Positions 27,201 through 34,796 of a DNA stretch of 64,000 bases are shown in pieces. The stretch lies in the NCBI GenBank assembly GCA_965235635.1, contig CBDDYR010000002.1, positions 62,001 to 126,000 on the forward strand, written 5' to 3'. The translations under genes were made by a program, and so were the position numbers. Below the pieces are notes generated by a model. The model ran no database searches and was not told the origin of the DNA. It saw only the letters and a program-made list of their open reading frames with translations. Each line of letters opens with the position of its first letter. The first letter of the stretch is position 1. This stretch comes from Fontibacterium meridianamericanum (GTDB taxonomy: Bacteria > Pseudomonadota > Alphaproteobacteria > Pelagibacterales > Pelagibacteraceae).

Positions 27201-28358
27201 TTCAATTGTTGGAGGCTCGCCTGGTCTTAAAACTCTATAGATATCCATACTAGCTTCGTCTTGGTTAAGATTTTTATCTACAGTTAAAGTATTTCTTAAA
27301 AATGGACCCCTATTTACTCCATCAATATCTAACAAATAAAGGCTTTTTATCTTCAGATCTGTAAGTTTAATAATTAGATCATTAGTTACTTCATCTCCGG
27401 ACTCAGCGATCACTTCGCCTGTTTTTTCATTGATAATGTCATTTGCTAAATATTTTCCAAATAAATCTGCTGTTTTAACTAAATAATTATTAAGTCCTTC
27501 TTTCTTTAATTTTAAAGCCATTGGATAAAGAACTTTTGTATCTTTTTTTATAACAACTTTTTTAGTTTCGGCGTTAATTAAGTCATTTCTTAATTTGAAA
27601 TTTTTAAAATTTTCTGGAATAAATTTTGTTTTCCATTCGTCTTCAGAAATTAAATCAAATTTAATATTTTCATAAAAAAGATTTAAAATATCGTCTCTGT
27701 TAAAACCCAGAGCCATTAATAAAGTGGTTACTGGTAATTTTCTTTTTCTATCAATTCTAAAATTTAAAATATCTTTTGTATCGTATTCAAAATCTAACCA
27801 AGATCCTCTGTATGGAATAACTCTGCAACTAAACAATAATTTTCCACTGGCATGTGTCTTTCCTTTATCATGATCAAAAAACACTCCAGGACTTCTATGC
27901 ATTTGATTTACGCAGACTCTTTCAATTCCATTTACAACGAATGTTCCTCTTGGAGTCATAAGAGGAATATCACTCATATAAACTTCTTGTTCTTTGGCAG
28001 ATAAAACTTGTTTAGTTTGTTTTTCTTCATTGATATCGTAAGCAACTAATCTAAGTGTAGCTTTTAATGCGGCTGAATATGTTAGACCTCTTTGATGACA
28101 CTCTTCAACTGTATATTTTGGTTTTTCAAATCGATATGAAATATATTCAATAGTTGCTAAACCAGAAAATTCTTCGATTGGAAAAATATCTTTAAAAACT
28201 TTTGTAATTCCAGACTCAATTTTATGTTCTGTGTTTGCCTCTAAAAAATTTTTATAAGAATTAACTTGGACTTCAATTAAATCCGGAATATTAAGTATAT
28301 TTTCTAATTTACCAAAACTTTTTCTAACTTTTTTCTTATCTGTAAAAGATAACAACAT
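24276..28358 (-). CDS. rpoB: DNA-directed RNA polymerase subunit beta
   Basis: Other half of the active-site cleft. Recognisable blocks: [26 protein letters not shown] (the rifampicin-pocket region, from about residue 510), [13 protein letters not shown], the [13 protein letters not shown] block, and [24 protein letters not shown] near the end. Length 1360, typical for alphaproteobacteria. It begins 50 bases after rplL, the widest internal gap of this part of the block, which contains a hairpin. Confidence 0.99.
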   Translation of the reverse strand: [1360 protein letters not shown]

Positions 28359-28366
28359 AGTTTATT

Positions 28367-28390
28367 AACCGAATATTTTATTATCCGGTT
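28367..28390 (-). promoter_or_regulatory. Intercistronic hairpin between rplL and rpoB
   Basis: On the minus strand AACCGGATA and TATTCGGTT pair over nine positions (one G-T wobble) around a six-base loop. The T-run lies upstream of the stem, not after it, so it does not look like an intrinsic terminator. In E. coli this junction carries an attenuator and an RNase III processing site that set the lower RNA polymerase output relative to L7/L12; an analogous role here is inference from position. Confidence 0.5.
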
Positions 28391-28408
28391 CTAAAAAAAA
28401 ATTTAAAT

Positions 28409-28786
28409 TTACTTAAGTTCTACTTTTGCGCCAACTGCTTCTAGTTTCTTTTTAACATCGTCAGCATCTTTTTTGCTAACGCCAGCTTTAAGTTGTTTTG
28501 GTGCACCTTCAACTAAATCTTTAGCTTCTTTTAAACCTAAACCAGTGAACGCTCGTACTTCTTTAATTACTCCAATCTTGTTATCTCCAGATGATACAAG
28601 ATTAACTATAAAATCATTTTTTTCTTCACCCGGTGCTGCTCCACCTGCCGCTGCTGCTGGCGCTGCTACTGCAACTGGTGCTGCTGCTGATACTCCCCAT
28701 TTTTCCTCTAAAGTTTTTGAAAGTTCTGCTGCTTCAACAACAGTTAATTTTGATAATTCTTCTACAATTTTATTTAAGTCTGGCAT
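28409..28786 (-). CDS. rplL: 50S ribosomal protein L7/L12
   Basis: Stalk protein that recruits GTPase factors. Short helical N-terminal dimerisation domain (DLNKIVEELSKLTVVEAAELSK), an alanine/glycine hinge around residues 34-52, and a C-terminal factor-binding domain with NKIGVIKEVRAFTGLGLKEAKDLV. Length 125. Nineteen bases after rplJ. Confidence 0.98.
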   Translation of the reverse strand: MPDLNKIVEELSKLTVVEAAELSKTLEEKWGVSAAAPVAVAAPAAAAGGAAPGEEKNDFIVNLVSSGDNKIGVIKEVRAFTGLGLKEAKDLVEGAPKQLKAGVSKKDADDVKKKLEAVGAKVELK

Positions 28787-28805
28787 TATGAATATCCTAG
28801 TGGGT

Positions 28806-29315
28806 TTAATTTTTTAAATTTTTTGCGTGCATCAAATTAACTATTTTTGCGCTTGGTGCAAGCAAAATACTCACAATTTTTTGAGCTGGAGCAGCTAAAA
28901 TGCCTACAATTTTAGCTCTTGCCTCATTTAATGTAGGCAAAGTTGCAATATGAGCAACATCTGACGGCTCTAAAATCTTCTCATCCATTAAACCGCCAAG
29001 AATTTTTAACTTTTCGTTACTTTTAGAAAAAGTAACTAATGTCTTTGCAAGTGTAATTGGATCTTTAGAACAAGCAATTGCAGTTGGACCTTTAAAAAAT
29101 TTTTCTAACTTTTCAGCTTTTGATCCTTTAAGAGCAATTTTTGTAATTCTATTTTTAGTGATTTTTAAAAAAGCTCCACTTTCTCTCATTTTTGCACGAA
29201 GACTTTCTAAATCTTTAACAGTAATACCTTCGTAATGGTAAACTAAAATTCCATCATTAGCTGAAATAACAGATTTTAAATCATTTACATATGTTGTTTT
29301 TTGATCTCTGTTCAT
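28806..29315 (-). CDS. rplJ: 50S ribosomal protein L10
   Basis: Stalk base that binds L7/L12 dimers through its C-terminal helix. MNRDQKTTYVNDLKSVI start, KITKNRITKIALKG and GPTAIACSKDP near residues 95-105. Length 169. Its start shares one base with the rplA stop (TAATG), so there is no space for the separate L10 leader known in E. coli and other bacteria; coupling to rplA is more likely. Confidence 0.97.
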   Translation of the reverse strand: MNRDQKTTYVNDLKSVISANDGILVYHYEGITVKDLESLRAKMRESGAFLKITKNRITKIALKGSKAEKLEKFFKGPTAIACSKDPITLAKTLVTFSKSNEKLKILGGLMDEKILEPSDVAHIATLPTLNEARAKIVGILAAPAQKIVSILLAPSAKIVNLMHAKNLKN

Positions 29316-30007
29316 TATATGCTCGAAAGTTGAAGTTTAACTGAAGGCCCCATAGTTGTAGATAAATAAATTGAATTTATAAAATTTCCTTTAATACCAG
29401 CTGGTTTTTCTTTTGAAATAACTTCATATACGCTTTTAAAATTTTCAGATAACTCTTTGTCAGAAAATTTTACTTTACCAATTGATAAACCTAAATTTCC
29501 ATCTTTATCGCATTTAATTTCTATTCGGCCTTTTTTAATTGCTTCTACAGTAGACTTAATATCTTTAGCAACTGTACCTAATTTTGGATTAGGCATTAAT
29601 CCTTTAGGTCCTAAAACTTTTCCTAACTTTCCAACCTTCGCCATCATGTCAGGAGTCGAAATAAGAACGTCAAAATTTACTTTTCCAGAGTTTATCTCGT
29701 TAATTAAATCTTCCGATCCTGATATTTCAGCACCCGAAGTTTTTGCTTCATTTAATTTGTCGTTACCACAAATGACTGCAACTTTAACTTTTCTGCCATT
29801 TCCATTAGGCAAATCTACTACGGTTCTTAAATTTTGATCCGTTTTAGCTTTGTCAATATTTAGGAAAAAAATTGCTTCCATTGACTCAGGAAATTTAGTG
29901 TTTGATTTTGTTTTTAATAATTTAATAGCTTCAGGTAATGCAAGTTCCTTTGTTTTATCATGACCTTTAATTAAAGCCGTATATCTCTTTGAGTGTTTTT
30001 TTGACAT
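29315..30007 (-). CDS. rplA: 50S ribosomal protein L1
   Basis: L1-stalk protein, and in many bacteria translational repressor of rplK-rplA. Blocks: MSKKHSKRYTALIKG start, KVGKLGKVLGPKGLMPNPKLG near residues 127-147, GRIEIKCDKDGNLGLSIGKV. Length 230. Shares one base with both rplK and rplJ. Confidence 0.98.
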   Translation of the reverse strand: MSKKHSKRYTALIKGHDKTKELALPEAIKLLKTKSNTKFPESMEAIFFLNIDKAKTDQNLRTVVDLPNGNGRKVKVAVICGNDKLNEAKTSGAEISGSEDLINEINSGKVNFDVLISTPDMMAKVGKLGKVLGPKGLMPNPKLGTVAKDIKSTVEAIKKGRIEIKCDKDGNLGLSIGKVKFSDKELSENFKSVYEVISKEKPAGIKGNFINSIYLSTTMGPSVKLQLSSI

Positions 30008-30432
30008 TAATCTTTTACCTCAACTCCCATTGATCTTGCCGAACCAGCAATAATTTTAATCGCTTGTTCAATATCAAAAGCATTTAAATCCTTCATTTTT
30101 ATTTCCGCAATTTTTTTTAGTTGAGCTTTAGTAATTGATCCTGCAATATTTCTTCCTGGTTCTTTAGAGCCACTTTTAAGTTTTATAGCTTCTTTAATTA
30201 AAAACGATGCAGGTGGTGTTTTAATTATAAAATCAAATTTTTTGTCTTTATATATAGTAATAACAACTGGAACAGGTTGTCCCATTAAAGATTTAGTTTT
30301 ATCATTAAAAGATTTACAAAATTCCATTATATTAACGCCTCTTTGTCCTAGAGCAGGACCAACGGGAGGTGCTGGATTAGCTTGTCCACCTTTAATTTGT
30401 AATTTTAGAATTCCAGAAACTTCTTTAGCCAT
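30007..30432 (-). CDS. rplK: 50S ribosomal protein L11
   Basis: GTPase-centre protein. The proline-rich N-terminal segment ANPAPPVGPALGQRGVNIME near residues 17-36 is diagnostic, followed by FIIKTPPASFLIKEA. Length 141. Two bases after nusG, so an L1 operator before rplK would have to lie within the nusG end. Confidence 0.98.
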   Translation of the reverse strand: MAKEVSGILKLQIKGGQANPAPPVGPALGQRGVNIMEFCKSFNDKTKSLMGQPVPVVITIYKDKKFDFIIKTPPASFLIKEAIKLKSGSKEPGRNIAGSITKAQLKKIAEIKMKDLNAFDIEQAIKIIAGSARSMGVEVKD

Positions 30433-30434
30433 AC

Positions 30435-30962
30435 TTAAATCTTTTCTACCTGTCCGTATTCTAACTCTACAGGTGTGGGCCTACCAAATATAGAAACGGA
30501 AACCTTTAGTCTAGACTTTTCTTCATCGACACCCTCTACTAAGCCACTAAATGAAGCAAAAGGTCCATCGCATACTCTAACTTGCTCTCCGATATCAAAA
30601 CTTATGCTAGTTGAAGGTTTAAGCGCTCCATCTTCAATTTTTCCCATAATCTTTGTAACTTCAGCTTCTGATATTGGTGTTGGCTTACCTGGAACGCCTA
30701 AAAATCCTGTAATCCTCTTTATAGATTTAATTAAATGATAAACTTGATCGTTCATATCTAACTTAGCTAAAAAATAACCAGGAAAATATTTTTTCTCAGA
30801 AGTTGTTCTTTTACCTTTTTTTACTTCTGTAACTTCATGAGTTGGAACTAAAGTTTGCTCGAAATGATGTGCCAATCCTTCTTTTTCTAATTTTTCAGGA
30901 ATAAGACTCGCCACTTTCTTTTCTGCACCTGAATGAGCCTGAATTATATACCACTTCATCAT
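30435..30962 (-). CDS. nusG: Transcription termination/antitermination protein NusG
   Basis: Bridges RNA polymerase with Rho or the ribosome. NGN domain starting MMKWYIIQAHSGAEKKVA and including KRTTSEKKYFPGYFLAKLDM; a C-terminal KOW domain with VCDGPFASFSGLVEGVDEEKSRLKV near residues 126-150. Length 175. Four bases after secE; the start codon choice (first or second Met) is uncertain by one residue. Confidence 0.98.
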   Translation of the reverse strand: MMKWYIIQAHSGAEKKVASLIPEKLEKEGLAHHFEQTLVPTHEVTEVKKGKRTTSEKKYFPGYFLAKLDMNDQVYHLIKSIKRITGFLGVPGKPTPISEAEVTKIMGKIEDGALKPSTSISFDIGEQVRVCDGPFASFSGLVEGVDEEKSRLKVSVSIFGRPTPVELEYGQVEKI

Positions 30963-30965
30963 GAT

Positions 30966-31151
30966 TTAAATTCCCAATAAATAATTTAAACCTAATTTAA
31001 AAATTTGGTCTAATAATAAAAAAAATAAAGCTGCTATCACAGACATAACAAAAACTGTAAATGCTCCAATAGTGGTTTCTTTTCTTGTTGGCCAAGATAT
31101 TTTTAAAGCCTCCTGCTTAACAGATCTTAAAAATTGAATAGGATTAAACAT
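30966..31151 (-). CDS. secE: Preprotein translocase subunit SecE
   Basis: Clamp of the SecYEG channel. The short single-helix form: amphipathic QFLRSVKQEALKISWPTRKET near residues 7-27 with the conserved W-P-T-R, then one membrane segment at about 30-55. Length 61. Lies between tRNA-Trp, 13 bases upstream, and nusG. Confidence 0.95.
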   Translation of the reverse strand: MFNPIQFLRSVKQEALKISWPTRKETTIGAFTVFVMSVIAALFFLLLDQIFKLGLNYLLGI

Positions 31152-31164
31152 ATTTTATAATCTG

Positions 31165-31240
31165 TGGCAGGAGTGGAGGGACTTGAACCCGCAACCTCCG
31201 GTTTTGGAGACCGGCGCTCTACCAATTGAGCTACACTCCT
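31165..31240 (-). tRNA. tRNA-Trp (CCA)
   Basis: Full cloverleaf on the minus strand: acceptor AGGAGTG/CACTCCT, D arm with AATTGG, anticodon stem CCGGT/ACCGG around loop CTCCAAA giving anticodon CCA, T arm GCGGG-TTCGAAC-CCC, and an encoded CCA end. It begins five bases after the tuf stop and ends 13 bases before secE, so it must be cut from the tuf-secE transcript. A tRNA-Trp at this junction is common in bacteria. Confidence 0.98.
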
Positions 31241-31245
31241 AAGAT

Positions 31246-32433
31246 TTATTCTATAATCTTAGTAACTACTCCAGCTCCTACGGTTCTTCCTCCTTCTCTA
31301 ATCGCGAATTTTAAATTATTATCCATCGCAATTGGAGTGATTAAAGTAACTGTCATCTTTGCATCATCCCCAGGCATGATCATCTCAACACCTGCTGGTA
31401 AAGCAACTTCCCCTGTAACGTCTGTAGTTCTAAAATAGAACTGAGGACGATATTTAGTAAAGAATGGGGTATGTCTTCCACCCTCTTCTTTTTTTAAAAT
31501 ATAAGCTTGAGCTTCAAATTTAGTATGAGGTTTAATTGATCCTGGCTTAGCCAAAACTTGACCTCTTTCAACTTGATCACGTTCAATACCTCTTAAAAGA
31601 ATACCAACGTTATCTCCTGCTTCACCTGAGTCTAAAAGTTTTCTAAACATTTCAACGCCTGTACAAACAGATTTTTGTGTAGCTCTAATTCCAATGATTT
31701 CCATTTCATCACCAGTTTTAATTACTCCGGACTCAATTCTGCCTGTAACAACTGTTCCTCGACCAGAAATCGAAAATACGTCTTCAATTGGCATTAGGAA
31801 TGGTTTGTCTTTTGGTCTGTTAGGTTGTGGAATAAATGCATCCACTGCATCCATTAACGCAAGAATTGGTTTATCTCCTAGTTCAGCATCGCCTTCAATT
31901 GCTTTTAATGCTGATCCTTTAATAATTGGAGTTTTATCTCCTGGATATCCATAAGAAGTTAATAATTCTCTGATCTCCATTTCAACGAGATCTAAAAGCT
32001 CTTTATCATTAACCGTGTCAACTTTATTTAAAAACACAACTAGAGCCGGAACTCCAACTTGTCTTGCTAAAAGAATATGTTCTCTAGTTTGTGGCATCGG
32101 GCCGTCAGCTGCATTAACAACTAAGATGGCTCCGTCCATTTGTGCGGCACCTGTAATCATGTTTTTCACATAGTCAGCGTGTCCTGGACAATCCACGTGA
32201 GCATAGTGACGTTTTGCTGTTTCATATTCAACGTGAGCTGTAGAAATAGTAATACCTCTTGCTTTTTCTTCAGGTGTTTTATCAATCTGATCGTAAGCAA
32301 CAAATTTTGCTCCACCAGCTTTTGCAAGAACTTTTGTGATCGCGGCTGTTAAAGTTGTTTTACCATGATCGACGTGACCAATAGTACCAATATTACAATG
32401 TGGTTTCGTTCTTTGAAATTTTTCCTTAGACAT
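31246..32433 (-). CDS. tuf: Elongation factor Tu
   Basis: Delivers aminoacyl-tRNA. G1 GHVDHGKTTLTAAI near residues 19-32, G3 DCPGHADYVKNM near 81-92, G4 NKVDTVND near 136-143; domains II and III follow, with GDNVGILLRGIERDQVERGQ. Length 395. It is the only tuf copy in the window: none follows fusA, unlike many proteobacteria with two copies. It is flanked by tRNA-Gly and tRNA-Trp. Confidence 0.99.
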   Translation of the reverse strand: MSKEKFQRTKPHCNIGTIGHVDHGKTTLTAAITKVLAKAGGAKFVAYDQIDKTPEEKARGITISTAHVEYETAKRHYAHVDCPGHADYVKNMITGAAQMDGAILVVNAADGPMPQTREHILLARQVGVPALVVFLNKVDTVNDKELLDLVEMEIRELLTSYGYPGDKTPIIKGSALKAIEGDAELGDKPILALMDAVDAFIPQPNRPKDKPFLMPIEDVFSISGRGTVVTGRIESGVIKTGDEMEIIGIRATQKSVCTGVEMFRKLLDSGEAGDNVGILLRGIERDQVERGQVLAKPGSIKPHTKFEAQAYILKKEEGGRHTPFFTKYRPQFYFRTTDVTGEVALPAGVEMIMPGDDAKMTVTLITPIAMDNNLKFAIREGGRTVGAGVVTKIIE

Positions 32434-32476
32434 TTACTTTTTCTACACCTCTCAGTTTATTATTAATTTTTAAATC

Positions 32477-32550
32477 TGGAGCGGGTGAAGAGAATCGAAC
32501 TCTCACAACCAGCTTGGAAGGCTGGAGTTCTACCATTGAACTACACCCGC
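32477..32550 (-). tRNA. tRNA-Gly (TCC)
   Basis: Minus-strand cloverleaf: acceptor GCGGGTG/CACCCGC, anticodon stem CCAGC/GCTGG with loop CTTCCAA giving anticodon TCC, T loop TTCGATT, encoded CCA. Sits between tRNA-Tyr and tuf, the same neighbourhood as the tyrU-glyT-tufB cluster of E. coli. Confidence 0.98.
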
Positions 32551-32616
32551 GTAACCAAACCTTACTCCTAATTTTATTTTGTTGCCAACAATTCTTTTCT
32601 TTTAAACACTCCCTCT

Positions 32617-32702
32617 TGGTGGAGGGGGAAGGATTCGAACCTTCGTAGGCCGGAGCCAACGGTTTTACAGACCGTCACCTTTAACCACTCGGTCACCCCT
32701 CC
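32617..32702 (-). tRNA. tRNA-Tyr (GTA)
   Basis: Class II tRNA with long variable arm. Acceptor GGAGGGG/CCCCTCC, anticodon stem ACGGT/ACCGT with loop CTGTAAA giving GTA, T loop TTCGAAT, encoded CCA. First gene of the long minus-strand block, about 115 bases after a good promoter. Confidence 0.98.
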
Positions 32703-32823
32703 AATTTTTCACAAAACGACGGAGGTTTTGTTTTGAGTGGCTTTCAAGTGTTCTAAAAAAGAAAAATTTACAACACAACTTCTTAACCACACTATTGCGA
32801 TTTTGAAGCTTAAAATTATGCGG

Positions 32824-32852
32824 AATATAATTATTGGACAATATTAATGCAA
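32824..32852 (-). promoter_or_regulatory. Sigma70-type promoter for tRNA-Tyr/tRNA-Gly/tuf
   Basis: Minus strand: -35 TTGCAT (32852-32847), exactly 17 bases, -10 TATATT (32829-32824), followed by the GC-rich CCGC, a discriminator typical of growth-regulated stable-RNA promoters. Predicted start near 32817, leaving a leader of about 115 bases before the tRNA. This is the best candidate for driving the tRNA-tuf-secE-nusG-ribosomal block. Confidence 0.65.
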
Positions 32853-32895
32853 TACATTTTTAGCTAAAATTAAGATAGTTATAACGATTAAATCA

Positions 32896-33633
32896 ATGAA
32901 AACTGGCTTATTTTGGATAGGTGGTAAACATGCAGTTTTATCTGCCATCAAAAACCCAAAAAGAAAAATAAATAAGTTAATTACTACCCAAGATAATCAA
33001 AAAGATTTTGAGCCTAAAAATTTTAGTAAAAAATTTATTATTGAAATTAAAGATAAAAAAGAAATAGATAAAATTTTTATTAATGAGAACATTGTTCATC
33101 AAGGTGTTGCTGCCGAAATAGAAAATATTCCAGTAATTGAATTAAAAGAATATTTAAAAAATAAGAATAATTTAAAAAATACAGTTGTTGTGCTCGATGA
33201 TATTACAGATCAAAGAAACATAGGGTCAATAATTCGATCATGCAGCGCATTTAATATTGACGCAATAATTCTTTTAGAAAAAAATTATAATCCTAAAAAT
33301 AAAATGATGTACAAAAGTGCTAGCGGAGCAATGGAACTTATAAATATTATTCCAGTTTCAAACATCGCTAATGCTCTAGAGGTTCTTAAAAAAAATAATT
33401 ATTGGGTTTATGGATTAGACGGTCATGCTAAAGAAAATATTGAGGATCAAAAATGGTCAAATCAAAATGCTTTTGTTTTTGGATCTGAGGGAGAAGGGCT
33501 TAGAAGATTAGTAAAAGAAAATTGTGATCATGTAATAAAAATTGATATTAATAAAGAAATTGAAAGCTTAAATGTATCTAATGCTGTTTCTGTAACTTTA
33601 GGTATTTTTAGATTGCTAGATAAAAATAATTAA
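32896..33633 (+). CDS. rlmB: 23S rRNA 2'-O-methyltransferase, SpoU/TrmH family (RlmB-like)
   Basis: Methylates a ribose in 23S rRNA (G2251 in E. coli). N-terminal substrate-binding part with FWIGGKHAVLSAI, then the SPOUT knot: VVLDDITDQRNIGSIIRSC near residues 97-115 (motif 1), VFGSEGEGLRRLV near 194-206 (motif 2) and SLNVSNAVSVTLGIF near 224-238 (motif 3). Length 245. It could instead be a tRNA methylase of the same family; the N-terminal domain favours RlmB. Overlaps the convergent marC by four bases. Confidence 0.88.
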   Translation: MKTGLFWIGGKHAVLSAIKNPKRKINKLITTQDNQKDFEPKNFSKKFIIEIKDKKEIDKIFINENIVHQGVAAEIENIPVIELKEYLKNKNNLKNTVVVLDDITDQRNIGSIIRSCSAFNIDAIILLEKNYNPKNKMMYKSASGAMELINIIPVSNIANALEVLKKNNYWVYGLDGHAKENIEDQKWSNQNAFVFGSEGEGLRRLVKENCDHVIKIDINKEIESLNVSNAVSVTLGIFRLLDKNN

Positions 33634-34256
33634 AATCCGAAACTAGATTTTATTCCATCAACAATAAATTGTATTGCTAATGATGCTAAAATTAAAGCTA
33701 TTACTCTTGAAAATACATTTAAAATATTTTTACTAGTATAATTTGCGAGAATTGCAGAAAATATCATATGAAAAAAAGTTACAATCATCACAGCTGTCAA
33801 AGCTACGTATACCATAATTAATTTTTCTGGATGCTTTGAGCTAGCGTTAACTAGAAGTAAAACCGAAGTTAAAGCGGCAGGTCCTGCTATTAATGGAATA
33901 GCAAGTGGAAATATTGCAATTTCTTCTAAAGTTTTTTCATGCAAAACTTTATTAGCACTCTCTTCTCTTCTTAATCTTCTTTTATCTAGTAGCATTTCAA
34001 TAGAAATAATAAATAAAATTATGCCTCCTGCGATTTTTAAAGAGTCTATTGAAACCCCTATCCAATTAAAAAAAAATTTTCCGCCATAAGCAAATATAAT
34101 TAATACTATAAAGGAAATTAAAGATGCTTTAATTGCAATTTTAAACCTTTGCTCTCTTGTCGCTCCTTCAGTTAGTAATAAAAATAAAGGACCAATTCCT
34201 GCTGCATCAATAGCTACGAACAATACAGCAAAAGAATTAAAAAAAGCTGAACTCAT
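33630..34256 (-). CDS. MarC family integral membrane protein
   Basis: Six hydrophobic segments and the family blocks LFVAIDAAGIGPLFLLLTEG near residues 11-30 and FPLAIPLIAGPAALTSVLLL near 116-135. Length 208, typical of MarC/UPF0056. Function of the family is not settled; it was named after the multiple-antibiotic-resistance locus but is not itself a proven efflux pump. Located in the inner membrane by its sequence. Neighbours (rlmB, tRNA-Asp) give no functional hint. Confidence 0.9.
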   Translation of the reverse strand: MSSAFFNSFAVLFVAIDAAGIGPLFLLLTEGATREQRFKIAIKASLISFIVLIIFAYGGKFFFNWIGVSIDSLKIAGGIILFIISIEMLLDKRRLRREESANKVLHEKTLEEIAIFPLAIPLIAGPAALTSVLLLVNASSKHPEKLIMVYVALTAVMIVTFFHMIFSAILANYTSKNILNVFSRVIALILASLAIQFIVDGIKSSFGF

Positions 34257-34290
34257 ATTAAATATTAATACAATTATTAATCATAAGTAC

Positions 34291-34368
34291 TGGCGGGAGT
34301 GACGGGACTCGAACCCGCGGCCTCCTGCGTGACAGGCAGGCGCTCTAACCAAGCTGAGCTACACCCCC
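34291..34368 (-). tRNA. tRNA-Asp (GTC)
   Basis: Minus strand: acceptor GGGGGTG/CACTCCC (one G-T pair), anticodon stem CCTGC/GCAGG with loop CTGTCAC giving GTC, T loop TTCGAGT, encoded CCA. The sequence directly upstream (34380-34395) repeats a 16-base word found upstream of tRNA-Tyr. Confidence 0.97.
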
Positions 34369-34460
34369 AATAAAGTGATGAAGCTAAAATTATGCTGTCA
34401 CCACAATTACAATTTGATTAAATAAATCTATATACAGAATTGTTTAAAAAGTCTTATAAA

Positions 34461-34796
34461 TTATTTATGTTTTAAGTTAAAAGAATAAATGTAGGCTTGA
34501 ATTAAGTTTTTGTTTCTTAAATAAACATTTGTAATTGTTCTATAATAATACTGACCTTCAAAATTATCTATTTTGTTCCAGTAATTTTTAAGTGAATAAG
34601 AGGTAAATAAGAAACCATTTATTTTATTACCATTAGGATTAAGAACGATTGCATCGTAAATAGAGTCTTTTGCTATAATTATTTTTTTAATAAATCCAAA
34701 AGTAAATGCATTTTGCCAAAGACCAGTTATATTTTTTAGAATATAAAAATTTTTTTTATTTGGAATTAAACTTCCGTACACGAATAATCTATTCAT
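34461..34796 (-). CDS. Gamma-glutamylcyclotransferase-like (AIG2 fold) protein
   Basis: The start MNRLFVYGSLIP matches the FVYGSL substrate-loop motif of gamma-glutamylcyclotransferases, and NFEGQYYYRTITNVYLRNK carries the F-E-G and Y-R features of the AIG2-like fold. At 111 residues it is a compact member. The reaction expected is release of 5-oxoproline from gamma-glutamyl compounds, but many family members are uncharacterised, so the substrate is open. It starts six bases after tRNA-Val(GAC), so it is probably co-transcribed with the two valine tRNAs. Confidence 0.75.
   Translation of the reverse strand: MNRLFVYGSLIPNKKNFYILKNITGLWQNAFTFGFIKKIIIAKDSIYDAIVLNPNGNKINGFLFTSYSLKNYWNKIDNFEGQYYYRTITNVYLRNKNLIQAYIYSFNLKHK

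Noticed and set aside
28473..28817. Long open frames antisense to rplL, rplA, tuf, rpoC and other genes
   Set aside because: They mirror the codon pattern of the genes on the other strand, have no homology I can recognise and no start signals.
32703..32895. Small RNA or small protein gene in the gap between tRNA-Tyr and rlmB
   Set aside because: No open frame with a plausible start and no structured stretch beyond the promoter and the short leader hairpin; the region is explained as a divergent promoter region.
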